From Litoribaculum gwangyangense (lineage in GTDB: Bacteria; Bacteroidota; Bacteroidia; Flavobacteriales; Flavobacteriaceae): a DNA stretch of 64,000 nucleotides. Of this stretch, positions 8,380-17,413 are shown piece after piece; positions within the stretch are counted from its first letter, which is position 1; every line of letters begins with the position of its first letter. Location: assembly GCF_039543505.1 (NCBI RefSeq), contig NZ_BAABJW010000005.1, positions 245,842 through 309,841 of the forward strand, given 5' to 3'. A program made the position numbers and the translations under genes. Under the pieces are notes generated by a model. That model saw only the letters and a program-made list of their open reading frames with translations. It made no database searches and was not told the origin of the DNA.

Positions 8380-9633
8380 TTAATTTAAATGCAAAATATT
8401 ATTTGAAATAATGCCATAAACCTTTCCCTTTAGGATTTCGTTTTCAAAAATAGCATTTTTTGATTTTGAAACGATATCGCTCTTTGAAAACGTGTATTTG
8501 ACATCTGGGTTAAAAAGCGTCATGTTTGCTTTTTCTCCCAAATTTATAGACGTGCTATTCATACCAAATCGAGATTTTCCTTTGGTAAGTAATTCAATGG
8601 TTTTTTTAATAGTGAAGATACGCTGAAGAGTACCAAAGGCGCTTTCTAAACCTATAGTTCCATATTCAGCATGATCAAACTCCACCTTCTTTTGTTCGAT
8701 ATCAATAGGATTGTGGTCGCTAGTAACCATATCTATAGTGCCATCTTTAGCTCCTTCAATTAAGGCTTCTACATCGGTTTTATTGCGAAGAGGAGGTAAT
8801 ACTTTAAAATGTGTATTAAAATCATTTAAAGCATCATCTGTGAAATATAAGTTGTGAATAGCAACACTACAAGTCACATCCAGTTTTTTCTTTTTGGCTT
8901 CCCTAATGAGTGATACGGAATTTGCTGATGAAATAGTTGGGATATGTAATTTCCCACCCGTGTATTCGAGCAAAAACAAATCGCGGGCAACCTGAAGTTC
9001 TTCAGCTAAAGATGGAATTCCTTTCAAACCTAATTTGGTGCTAGTTATGTTTTCATTCATCACACCATGACCTGCAATTTTATTTTCTTGAGGAAATGAG
9101 CAAACCAATCCGTCAAAATTACTGGCATATTGTAAGGCAATTTTCATTAAATTAGGATTGGAAATTGGTTTTTTATAATCGTAAAAGGCCTTGGCGCCAG
9201 CTGTATGCATATCAAAAAGTTCAGCCAAATCTTCACCTTTTGAATTTTTCGTTAATGCGCCTACGGGCAATAGCGTCACAGGGTTTTTGTTGGACTTTGA
9301 CTTTATAAAAGCAATGTCTGCGTTAGAATCTATTACTGGGTTTGTATTCGGGTTTAGTGCAACTGCTGTGAAACCAGATACGGCTGCCGTTTTTAGTCCG
9401 TTTTCTATGGTGTCACGTTCTTCAAAACCCGGTTCACCAAAACTTACACTACTATCAAACCACCCTTGTGAGACATGCAAATTATCTTGTCTAATTTCTT
9501 GAAAATTATTAGGATTTTTAATGATTTTGGCAATTTTTGTAATCGTACCATTTTCAATCAATATATCCTGAGTTGTAGAATGAAATTCGCTTTTGGAATC
9601 AATAATGGTGGCAGATTTTATAAGTATGTTCAT
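8380..9633 (-). CDS. Dihydroorotase-family protein with a degenerate active site
   Basis: 417 aa, the length and fold pattern of class I dihydroorotase (amidohydrolase family; cyclises carbamoyl-aspartate in pyrimidine synthesis). The metal motif DxHxHLREPG is here D60-S-S-V-S-F-G-E-P-G69: both histidines are serine and the substrate-binding arginine is glycine. Further on, the HVST metal site reads PTISSA with no histidine, and the DDG loop reads YDYKKP. NPNTNP and TSDHNP are kept. The scaffold is thus conserved but zinc binding and catalysis look lost. It could be a structural partner of aspartate carbamoyltransferase, as PyrC' is in Pseudomonas, or have a new role. Start overlaps the BatA-type gene by 4 bp. 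The frame is intact, so this is not simple decay. Confidence 0.85.
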   Translation of the reverse strand: MNILIKSATIIDSKSEFHSTTQDILIENGTITKIAKIIKNPNNFQEIRQDNLHVSQGWFDSSVSFGEPGFEERDTIENGLKTAAVSGFTAVALNPNTNPVIDSNADIAFIKSKSNKNPVTLLPVGALTKNSKGEDLAELFDMHTAGAKAFYDYKKPISNPNLMKIALQYASNFDGLVCSFPQENKIAGHGVMNENITSTKLGLKGIPSLAEELQVARDLFLLEYTGGKLHIPTISSANSVSLIREAKKKKLDVTCSVAIHNLYFTDDALNDFNTHFKVLPPLRNKTDVEALIEGAKDGTIDMVTSDHNPIDIEQKKVEFDHAEYGTIGLESAFGTLQRIFTIKKTIELLTKGKSRFGMNSTSINLGEKANMTLFNPDVKYTFSKSDIVSKSKNAIFENEILKGKVYGIISNNILHLN

Positions 9634-11555
9634 TTAAAGAATTTTAAGATGAGCATTTCAACAATCAATAACGCTAGAGCAAAAATAACAAACCATTTCC
9701 ATAGCTCGTTAACTTTTGTATTACTTTTTATGTTGTCAAAAACATCGGTTATAGAACTACTTTGATTAATCCCATTTACGTTTTTAATTTTTGAATAAAC
9801 CAAACTACTTTCATTTCTATCGTAGTTGTAGCTTACAAATTTTATAATTTCATCCCTGTTTTTTAACGAATAAGTATCAGCATTACTTGGGTTTTCTGAA
9901 GTGGTTACCACTATTTTATTGTTGAAAATTTTTTGTTTAGGTATGATGTTATTGTCATTATTTACAAGTGATAAAACGGCGTCTTGTTGTAATTGCGTTT
10001 TCACATCAAATGTATTTTCTTTTCCTATGGTATAATATAGTTCTGGTATTTTAAAACTTTTTTTTGCTATGTTGTAAAATGTGGGAACAATTAAGGGTGA
10101 ATTTTTGAAACTTGAATTTTCAAGGTTAAGTGAAGCCGAAAAAACAAAGGTATTTCCAGTTTGCCCTAAGAAAATTTTTTGATCTTCAAATTGTAAAACA
10201 GCCGATACTTTGCTGGAAGAAAGATTATAAAAGCTATTTACCTTTGGGTATTGAAAATTACTCACTTGTTTTTCAAAAACACCATTGTTATATAAGGGGT
10301 GAGCATAATTTATAGATGTCACTCGTTTTTCAGATGAAACCAGGTCACTAAAACTTGCATTATAATTCATTAAAAACTGATTGAAAGAATCCGTATTTAT
10401 ATTTTTTGAAGGGATAATAATTAAGAATCCCCCAAGATTGGTAAATGCCTTTAATGCAGTATTTAAAGCTACAGGAATGGCACTTAATTCGTTTAAAACA
10501 ATCAGATTTTGTTGGTCAATAATGTTATAGTTTAATTGGTTTTCTGAGGTTGATGTATAGTTAAACTCTTCTTCATTATAAATGCGCCTCAAAAAAGAAT
10601 CATTATCCTCATTTATAACTAAAACATTTATTTTTTCTTTGTAGTTTATGTTAAAGTATAAGCTGTTATCAAATTCTAAATGACCTTCATCTATGGAAAT
10701 TTTACCTTTTATGATTTGATTAGTAGGAAGCGAAAACGTAGTTTCGGCCTGGGTTTCTATTTCAACTGATGTTTTAGCAATGAGTCTGTCATCATTGTAT
10801 AATGAAATAGGTAGATTATCAACCCTTGCACCACTGTTTTTTAATATTGTTTTTAATTCTATGGTATTGGCTGTAGTTTCAAAAATATAGGCACTATCGA
10901 CAGCGATATTGTTAGTGTTGACTGGTTCGAGTTTAACAAAATTAAAATTGGTGAGCGAATCAGGTTTGAATTCAAAAATAGAGTTCATTGATTGGAAGTC
11001 ACTGATAAAAATCAAGTTTCTTAAAGTGCCTTTTTTATTGCTAAAAAGCGATTTACACTTCAATAAAGCAGCATCAAGAGATAAGTTGCTTGAAGAATAA
11101 TGAAGTTGTAATAAATCATTTTTTATAGCTTTTATGGTTGTGTTTTTATAAGTATTGTCGTTGGTGATTATGGTTATGTTATCATTTTCAGGAATATTAT
11201 TAATTAGATCTTGTATGGCTCGTTTTAAAAGTTCACCTTGGCTGCCTTTAGCTTGCATACTAAAGGAATTATCTAAATAAATTACCGTTTCTTTTTCGGT
11301 TTTAAAAGCATCCTTTTTTGAAGAGAAAGGTTGCGCAAATGCTAAAACCAAAGCTGCCAAAAGTAATAGTCTGGTACACAGAATTAACCATTTTTTTAGT
11401 TGTGAACTTTTACGGGTTTGTTGGATAGCTTCTTTTAAAAAAGCCACATTGGTAAATTCTACTTTCTGAAATTTCCGTAATTGAAATAAATGGACAATGA
11501 TGGGAATAATCAGTAAAAATAGGGCGTAAAGAAGTTCAGGGTGTTTAAACTGCAT
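9630..11555 (-). CDS. BatA-domain/VWA membrane protein
   Basis: 641 aa. The N-terminus (1-75) is the BatA-type double membrane anchor: MQFKHPELLYALFLLIIP, then the charged stretch QLRKFQKVEFTNVAFL and a second helix at 57-75. A von Willebrand A domain follows with the MIDAS motif DNSFS at 95-99 (DxSxS). The long middle part is beta-rich and presumably periplasmic, and a last helix (about 620-638) sits at the C-terminus. Bat-type proteins are linked to MoxR ATPases in stress tolerance; the MoxR gene of this window is 14 kb away. It is the first gene of the four-gene minus-strand operon with the dihydroorotase homologue. Function is inferred only at the level of a membrane-anchored binding scaffold. 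Confidence 0.85.
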   Translation of the reverse strand: MQFKHPELLYALFLLIIPIIVHLFQLRKFQKVEFTNVAFLKEAIQQTRKSSQLKKWLILCTRLLLLAALVLAFAQPFSSKKDAFKTEKETVIYLDNSFSMQAKGSQGELLKRAIQDLINNIPENDNITIITNDNTYKNTTIKAIKNDLLQLHYSSSNLSLDAALLKCKSLFSNKKGTLRNLIFISDFQSMNSIFEFKPDSLTNFNFVKLEPVNTNNIAVDSAYIFETTANTIELKTILKNSGARVDNLPISLYNDDRLIAKTSVEIETQAETTFSLPTNQIIKGKISIDEGHLEFDNSLYFNINYKEKINVLVINEDNDSFLRRIYNEEEFNYTSTSENQLNYNIIDQQNLIVLNELSAIPVALNTALKAFTNLGGFLIIIPSKNINTDSFNQFLMNYNASFSDLVSSEKRVTSINYAHPLYNNGVFEKQVSNFQYPKVNSFYNLSSSKVSAVLQFEDQKIFLGQTGNTFVFSASLNLENSSFKNSPLIVPTFYNIAKKSFKIPELYYTIGKENTFDVKTQLQQDAVLSLVNNDNNIIPKQKIFNNKIVVTTSENPSNADTYSLKNRDEIIKFVSYNYDRNESSLVYSKIKNVNGINQSSSITDVFDNIKSNTKVNELWKWFVIFALALLIVEMLILKFFK

Positions 11556-11571
11556 ACTGATTTTGATTTGT

Positions 11572-11606
11572 CAAAGCTACATATTTTTTTTAATTAACAG
11601 AACAAA
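11572..11606 (-). promoter_or_regulatory. Promoter of the BatA-type/pseudo-dihydroorotase operon
   Basis: On the minus strand, -7 box TAGCTTTG (11579-11572, exact TAnnTTTG) with TTTG (11606-11603) as -33 box, 23 nt apart. The ATG is 16 nt downstream of the -7 box. Confidence 0.65.
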
Positions 11607-11613
11607 CCAACAT

Positions 11614-11657
11614 GTTTAAAATAATCTTTAAACACACATCTGGGAATTATTTTAAAC
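11614..11657. repeat. Perfect 12-bp inverted repeat
   Basis: GTTTAAAATAAT (11614-11625) and its exact complement ATTATTTTAAAC (11646-11657), 20 nt apart. It sits between the stop of the glycosyltransferase gene and the promoter of the BatA-type gene. No T run follows, so it is a poor classical terminator. Confidence 0.55.
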
Positions 11658-11695
11658 TTCAAAGGTTACATGTGACCATTAAAAAGAAATAAAAA

Positions 11696-12703
11696 TCAAC
11701 ACATGAAAATAAAATCTTCAAAAGGTTTCAAGTGTAATTTATTCATGTAGTTTTTAATGTCTTTTTGAGCATTCTCATTGGCAACTGTTACTACGCTTTG
11801 TGTGTTTTCCAATTCTTCTAAATATTGAAACGGTTTTAGAATCTCACCATAAATGGTTTTGCCAATTTTTTTGTAGTTGTCGCAAATCCATTCAAAAGGA
11901 ATATTTTTTTTAATAAAGGTTTTGGCCACCTGCTTTCCTTTAAATCCGGCACCCCAAACCACTAAAGTTTTATTAGGGTTGTAATCAATTTCCAAAAAAT
12001 AATGGAGTTTGATATCCAAAAAATAATTCTGAGCGTAATGTTCGTGCGTTCTAGAAGTTCTATAACTGTAATCGCGCCAATCGTGTAAAATAAGATCACA
12101 AGGGATACATTTAAATTGATGTTTATAAAACCGAAAGGTCAGGTCGTAATCCTCTGGATATCTGTGTGGATTAAATGCATTACATAATAGAAAATCATCT
12201 CTATGGATCATCCAGCAAGGCGACGGAATGACACATTCTTTATAAATTTCAGAATAATTACTTCCCGATTTTGTTAGGTTATTTAGCCATCGCTCGTATT
12301 TTTGGTAGCCGCTGCTAATACCTTCATCCGAAAAATATTTTACCAACCCCGTAGCGACATGTTTTTTACCATATTTTGACAAATTGTTTACTAAAACTTC
12401 CAGTTTGTTGGGGCGCATCAAGTCATCACTATCCATTCTGGTTATAAATTCGCCATAGCTTTTGGAAAATGCCAATTGCAGCGCATCTATAATACCATTT
12501 CCTGTATTTTTTAGAAGGATTATTCTGGAGTCTTTTTCCACATAGGCACTAACAATATCAAAACTTTTATCAGTTGAATTATCATCAACCATAATAACTT
12601 CCCAAAATGTGTAGGTCTGTTTTATTATAGATTCAATACAGTCTGCAATAAACACTTCGGTATTTTTGAAAGGAATGAGTATGCTAACCAATTTTTTTTG
12701 CAT
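11696..12703 (-). CDS. Family 2 glycosyltransferase with C-terminal Rossmann-like domain
   Basis: 335 aa from the ATG at 12703 (MQKKLVSILIPFKN). In-frame starts up to 12736 only add a hydrophobic tail not seen in the family. Residues 1-230 are a GT-A domain: VSILIPFKNTEVFI, MVDDNST and the DxD motif MDSDD, with RYPEDYDLTFRF as the later acidic motif. From about 243 on a second module begins, TLVVWGAGFKGKQVAKTF, a glycine-rich dinucleotide-type turn like that of PglD-type N-terminal domains. The link is inferred to serve sugar modification or recognition. No membrane segment is present. It is divergent from the M61 peptidase gene. Substrate unknown. Confidence 0.8.
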   Translation of the reverse strand: MQKKLVSILIPFKNTEVFIADCIESIIKQTYTFWEVIMVDDNSTDKSFDIVSAYVEKDSRIILLKNTGNGIIDALQLAFSKSYGEFITRMDSDDLMRPNKLEVLVNNLSKYGKKHVATGLVKYFSDEGISSGYQKYERWLNNLTKSGSNYSEIYKECVIPSPCWMIHRDDFLLCNAFNPHRYPEDYDLTFRFYKHQFKCIPCDLILHDWRDYSYRTSRTHEHYAQNYFLDIKLHYFLEIDYNPNKTLVVWGAGFKGKQVAKTFIKKNIPFEWICDNYKKIGKTIYGEILKPFQYLEELENTQSVVTVANENAQKDIKNYMNKLHLKPFEDFIFMC

Positions 12704-12805
12704 GACCCGAATATACATAATTACTGTTTTTAACAAAAAATTAATAGTATAACAAGTAACATAATAGTATTTTCGACGTCACTTTTAAAACTTAAAAAAA
12801 CATAG

Positions 12806-14701
12806 ATGAATACTAGATTTTTTTCTACCCTATTAATAATAAGTATGTTGTTGGCTAGCTGTGGTTCCACAAAAAACAGCAGTAACGATTTAGCAACAGC
12901 CTTGCCTATTGAAACGTCCATTGATTTAACTAAAGTAACCAATGATAAAGCGCCAGTGACTATTAACCCGGGGCGTTTTGCAATTGAAACGGTCACTTAC
13001 AGACTGCCAAGAGTAGTACAGGGAACTTATTCCGTAAGCGATTTTGGTAAATATGTAGACGATTTTAAAGCTTATGATTACAACGGAAACGAAATGCCAG
13101 TAAACAAGGTAGATACGAATTCTTGGACGATTGCCAATGCAAAACAATTGGACAAAGTCACCTATTTGGTAAACGATACGTTTGATATTGAAGAACAAGG
13201 TGGCATAGGCGAGGAGCAACCTTTTTCACCATCTGGAACCAATATTGAACCAACAAATTATGTATTGAATTTACATGGGTTTATAGGGTATTTCGATTCT
13301 TTAAAAAACAATCAATATAAACTGGATGTTACAGCTGATGCTGATTTTGTTCGCACTTCTGCTTTACAAAATGTAAGTTCAAAAATCAGTGACGATGGCA
13401 AAACCATAACAACAAGTTATTTTGCTCCACGATATTTCGACATTACCGATAACCCTATGATGTATGGCGATTTGGATGTTGAAGAATTTCAAGTGGGCGA
13501 TATTAAAATAGTTTTAAGTGTATACTCACCAAATAAACTGCATTCTGCACAGTCTTTAAAGGAAACGGTTTTTAAAATGATGCAAGCACAAAAGGCTTAT
13601 TTGGGAGATATCAACTCAACACCACGTTATGATATTTATTTATACCTATCCGAAGGGAAAGAAGACTCCCCTAAAGGTTTTGGAGCTTTAGAGCATCATA
13701 CATCAACCGTTGTAGTGCTACCAGAAGCTATGGATAAAATTGCGTTGGAGGAAAGCATGATTGATGTGGTTTCTCATGAGTTTTTTCATATCGTAACCCC
13801 GCTAAGCGTGCATTCTGAGGATGTGCATTATTTCGATTATAACAATCCAACGTTCTCAAAGCATTTATGGATGTATGAAGGCGTTACAGAATATTTCGCA
13901 ACTCTTTTTCAAGTAGATCAGGATTTGGTAATCGAGCAGGACTTTTATAATAAAATTATGGATAAAATTCAGGGGTCTAAGCGTATGAACGATGCCATGA
14001 GTTTTACCATAATGAGTGAAAATGTATTAAAAGAACCTTATAAAGATGAGTATTTAAATGTATACCAAAAAGGTGCATTAATAGGAATGTGCATCGATAT
14101 TTTAATGCGTGAGGAAAGCAATGGAAATAGAGGCATTTTATCTTTAATGAAAGAACTATCAAACAGATACGGAAAAAATAAGCCGTTTGAGGATGATAAA
14201 CTTATCGAAGAAATAACCGCGATGACTTATCCATCCGTTGGCGAGTTTTTAAACACACATGTAGTTGGTGATATTCCTATTGATTATAACGAATTTTTTA
14301 ACAAAGTAGGTTTAGAGATTGGGGAAGGTAAAGTTGAAACCAATTATATTTTAATGAATGGAATGCCCATAGTTAGTGGCGATCCACAAAAGGGAACCAT
14401 TTTTTTTACTGACTTGGTATTGCAAAATAGTTTTTGGGTTGAAAATGGAGCACAACCAAATGATGTGATTAAAACCATTGATGGAGAAGCACTAACATTA
14501 CAAAACGCTAACCAATTATTGCAAAAAATATTTAGCTGGAAACCAGGGCAAGAGGTGGAAGTAACATTAGAAAGGAATACCGAAGAAGTAGCTATAAAAA
14601 CTGCGGTCACACCAACCTATACTAAAGGTGAAGGAATTATGGAAAAAGCCGATGCTACCAATGCCCAAAAAGCGTTGCGTCAAGCTTGGTTAAAAGGATA
14701 A
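12806..14701 (+). CDS. M61-family metallopeptidase, lipoprotein
   Basis: 631 aa. The lipobox LLASC (about 16-20) follows a short signal helix, so the mature protein is a lipid-anchored envelope protein. The zinc motif is HEFFH at 324-328, with the downstream glutamate in GVTEY, as in the glycyl-aminopeptidase family M61. A PDZ domain is at about 520-600 (NDVIKTIDGEALTLQNANQL). An N-terminal beta domain precedes the catalytic part, as in other M61 members. It is likely to trim peptides at the cell surface; specificity for N-terminal Gly or Ala is known in the family but not shown here. Monocistronic, sharing a terminator with the convergent carboxypeptidase gene. Confidence 0.9.
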   Translation: MNTRFFSTLLIISMLLASCGSTKNSSNDLATALPIETSIDLTKVTNDKAPVTINPGRFAIETVTYRLPRVVQGTYSVSDFGKYVDDFKAYDYNGNEMPVNKVDTNSWTIANAKQLDKVTYLVNDTFDIEEQGGIGEEQPFSPSGTNIEPTNYVLNLHGFIGYFDSLKNNQYKLDVTADADFVRTSALQNVSSKISDDGKTITTSYFAPRYFDITDNPMMYGDLDVEEFQVGDIKIVLSVYSPNKLHSAQSLKETVFKMMQAQKAYLGDINSTPRYDIYLYLSEGKEDSPKGFGALEHHTSTVVVLPEAMDKIALEESMIDVVSHEFFHIVTPLSVHSEDVHYFDYNNPTFSKHLWMYEGVTEYFATLFQVDQDLVIEQDFYNKIMDKIQGSKRMNDAMSFTIMSENVLKEPYKDEYLNVYQKGALIGMCIDILMREESNGNRGILSLMKELSNRYGKNKPFEDDKLIEEITAMTYPSVGEFLNTHVVGDIPIDYNEFFNKVGLEIGEGKVETNYILMNGMPIVSGDPQKGTIFFTDLVLQNSFWVENGAQPNDVIKTIDGEALTLQNANQLLQKIFSWKPGQEVEVTLERNTEEVAIKTAVTPTYTKGEGIMEKADATNAQKALRQAWLKG

Positions 14702-14722
14702 GATTTATTAGTATTAAGTAAA

Positions 14723-14755
14723 AACAAAAAGACTGGCAATACCAGTCTTTTTGTT
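14723..14755. terminator. Bidirectional terminator between M61 peptidase and S10 carboxypeptidase genes
   Basis: Perfect 14-bp stem, AACAAAAAGACTGG (14723-14736), 5-nt loop, CCAGTCTTTTTGTT (14742-14755). A runs on the left and T runs on the right let it serve both convergent genes. Confidence 0.9.
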
Positions 14756-14775
14756 AATTGAAAAGTTTATTCAAA

Positions 14776-16272
14776 TTAATTCTTTTCATACTTAGCAGCC
14801 CTTCCTTGCGATGACGAGTTTTTTATAAACTCGCGTATATCATCGTTAGCTGATTTCAAATCCTCTTTTCGCAAGTACATCATATGCCCACTTCTGTAGC
14901 CTTTAAAGGTAAAACGATCTTTCATTTTTCCGCTCGGGTCCACTTGCCACATGGTATATTTCGCTGCAAAGTAGGTAGTGGCCCCATCATAATATCCGGA
15001 TTGAATCAACACCTTTAAATAAGGGTTTTGTGCCATGGCTTGACGCAGATTTTCTCTTGTATTATCGTTTTGTCGGTCCCAAGGGTTTACAGGACCAAAC
15101 ATGTTATATTTTAAATCAGTTTTAAAATTAAGATGCTCTCTAATGTAATAATTTATGGCAGGTGTAAAGGCGTGGTTCCAAGTGGTCATTTCTGGATTGT
15201 AATCTGGACTAGATCCTGCTTCCCTTTTGTCAATACCTAAATATCTAGAGTCTAATCTACCTATGATTTGTCCTGTTTCATCGCGCAGCAATTCTTTCCA
15301 AAAAAAAGATGTTGGCACATCCAAATTATGCTGTAAAATAGATTTTTTTGATAACCCAGAGTAGTAGCTCATTTTTTCTGCTACATCCTGTTTTTCATTC
15401 TCTGAAATAAAACCACCTTTGGCAATAGCAGGCATCACGGTATTGATGGTGTATTCTTCTACCTCCGGCAAAATATCCAATAAATCCTTTTGCTGTAATT
15501 CGGGTGAAAGCACTTTCTGATACCAAGCAGCGGCAGTAAAATAAGGTAAGTTTAAAGCAGAATACACAGGTTGTAAGGTGTTATATAATTTATAATCGGC
15601 CGGGGACACCATAATCACGCCGTTTAAGTACATCCACTGGCTATTTTGAAGCTCTTTGGCTAATCCCATCACGCGAGTCCCACCATAACTTTCACCAATA
15701 ATATATTTAGGAGATTCCCACCTATTTTTTCTTGTTACAAAGGTATTAATCCATTCTGCTAAGTATTTAATATCGGCATTGATTCCAAAAAAGGTTTCGC
15801 GTTTTGGCAACTTCCCCTCTTTATCTTCAATCATTCTCGAATAAGCAGTATTTACAGGGTTTACATAAACAATATCTGCGACATCAAGTATGGAGTGTGG
15901 GTTATTTTTTATTCCATAAGGCTGAATGGGATAGCCCTCTTCATCAATATTTAAAATTTTTGGGCCCGTGTAGGCAATATGCATCCAAACAGAGGCAGAA
16001 CCTGGTCCACCGTTAAAGGAAATAATTAAAGGCCTCCTAGGTTTGTCTTTAATATTATCTCGCTCATAATAGGTGTAGTACAAAGTTGCTATGGGTTCAT
16101 TATTTTCACCCCAAACAGGTTGTGTTCCAGTGGTGGCTGTGTATGAAAAACTAACTCCTTTTATAGTGGTATTATGTTGGGTAATAACCATAGTATCTAT
16201 GGGAAGTTGTCTTTTTTGTGAAAAAAGAATGGTAGTAGAAATTAACAAAAGTAATGTAAAACAATTTTTCAT
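14776..16272 (-). CDS. S10-family serine carboxypeptidase, exported
   Basis: 498 aa with an N-terminal signal peptide (about 1-18, CFTLLLLISTTILFSQ). The S10 hallmarks are NGGPGSASVW (oxyanion region, 88-97), GESYGG with nucleophile S195, and GYRSGHMMYL with the catalytic histidine; the acid is probably the Asp of SGYYDGATTY. Such enzymes release C-terminal residues from peptides. It is probably periplasmic or cell-surface, and paired with the neighbouring M61 exopeptidase it points to extracellular peptide use. On the minus strand, TACCTTTA (one mismatch to TAnnTTTG) lies about 18 nt upstream of the ATG. Confidence 0.9.
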   Translation of the reverse strand: MKNCFTLLLLISTTILFSQKRQLPIDTMVITQHNTTIKGVSFSYTATTGTQPVWGENNEPIATLYYTYYERDNIKDKPRRPLIISFNGGPGSASVWMHIAYTGPKILNIDEEGYPIQPYGIKNNPHSILDVADIVYVNPVNTAYSRMIEDKEGKLPKRETFFGINADIKYLAEWINTFVTRKNRWESPKYIIGESYGGTRVMGLAKELQNSQWMYLNGVIMVSPADYKLYNTLQPVYSALNLPYFTAAAWYQKVLSPELQQKDLLDILPEVEEYTINTVMPAIAKGGFISENEKQDVAEKMSYYSGLSKKSILQHNLDVPTSFFWKELLRDETGQIIGRLDSRYLGIDKREAGSSPDYNPEMTTWNHAFTPAINYYIREHLNFKTDLKYNMFGPVNPWDRQNDNTRENLRQAMAQNPYLKVLIQSGYYDGATTYFAAKYTMWQVDPSGKMKDRFTFKGYRSGHMMYLRKEDLKSANDDIREFIKNSSSQGRAAKYEKN

Positions 16273-16432
16273 TTTGAAATTTTTGAGCTAAAGGTAAGAT
16301 AAGAAAGTATAAAAATGTCTTAAATAATTCTTAAGGTATCTCATAAAGAAAATGTGGAGATAACATTTTTAAAATTACCCAATGTTACAAATATAAATAC
16401 TTACCTTGAAGATTATTTATAATATCTTATAC

Positions 16433-17368
16433 ATGCAAAAACTATCAATTGTAATTTTATTAATACCTCTCATGAGTTTCGGGCAAATTAAAATGGAGGA
16501 ACATCGAAATGATATCAATTATAAAGATGTATTAGAGATAAATAATTTAATTTATTTTAAAGCAGATTCAATTTTAGTTTCTGGGAGAGTGGTTCGATAT
16601 AATAAAAAGAATAAAGCAAAGATATATATTTTGGTATCAAAAGGTAAACCTGATAATTTGGGTTGGGTTACGATTAATGATGATCTAGTAATGCCAAAAG
16701 CATCAGGTTTAGGAGATGTTTTTTTAGCGGGCGCATTTGTAACTGACATAGTTATGGATATTTCAGGTAATAATATGAATCTCCCCATGAATCAATCGAT
16801 TAATCAAAATAATATCAATGAGCCAATTAATTCCATTCAGGGTTACTCAGAGGAACAAAAAGCTTATATTTCAAAAGAATATAATAACATGTCAGTTAAT
16901 AATGAAATTTCAAAACATCTTAATTTAATTGAGGATGCGCACAATGAATCTATTGAAGCCTTGAATAAAAATGGTTCCATAAAAAATAAGGAAAATTTTA
17001 TTCAAGAAAATAGAAATGGCATATGGAAAGAGTTTTATGACAATAATCAATTAAAAAGTAAAGGATTATATATCGATGGTTTGAGAGATGGATTATGGAA
17101 AGAATATTATGACAATGGTAATTTAGAGAGTAGTGGTGAGTATATTAAAGGAAAAAAAGACGGTCTTTTTGAAAGTTATTATGATGAAGGTCAGTTACAT
17201 GTTAAGGTTTATTATAAAGATGGAAAAGAAAATGGGGAAATGTTGGTATATCATAAAAACGGAAAACGAAAGATACGTGGATTTTTAAATGAAGCAAAAG
17301 AAATTGGAGAATGGAAATTTTATGATGAAAATGGAGAATTAATTAATACAGAAATATTTGAAAACTAG
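16433..17368 (+). CDS. Exported MORN/YwqK-repeat protein
   Basis: 311 aa from the ATG at 16433; an in-frame TTG at 16406 would spoil the signal peptide MQKLSIVILLIPLMSFGQ. After a region of about 175 residues without recognisable domain come at least five repeats of the YwqK type, such as GIWKEFYDNNQLKSKGLYI and GLWKEYYDNGNLESSGEYI (about residues 200-305). YwqK family members are annotated as antitoxins, but no toxin gene lies next to it, so that role is not claimed. A scaffold role at the envelope is possible. Low-GC composition is like its neighbours. Confidence 0.8.
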   Translation: MQKLSIVILLIPLMSFGQIKMEEHRNDINYKDVLEINNLIYFKADSILVSGRVVRYNKKNKAKIYILVSKGKPDNLGWVTINDDLVMPKASGLGDVFLAGAFVTDIVMDISGNNMNLPMNQSINQNNINEPINSIQGYSEEQKAYISKEYNNMSVNNEISKHLNLIEDAHNESIEALNKNGSIKNKENFIQENRNGIWKEFYDNNQLKSKGLYIDGLRDGLWKEYYDNGNLESSGEYIKGKKDGLFESYYDEGQLHVKVYYKDGKENGEMLVYHKNGKRKIRGFLNEAKEIGEWKFYDENGELINTEIFEN

Positions 17369-17413
17369 ATACTTGATTTTCTTAGAATAATTTTTTTGGA
17401 TAGTTAAAGTTTC

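Noticed and set aside
12703..12736. Upstream starts of the glycosyltransferase at 12736 and 12718
   Set aside because: They add residues not seen in the family; the ATG at 12703 begins at the usual distance from the first strand.
16433..17368. Toxin-antitoxin pair around the YwqK-like protein
   Set aside because: The protein has a signal peptide and no adjacent toxin-sized gene; the antitoxin label is only a family name.
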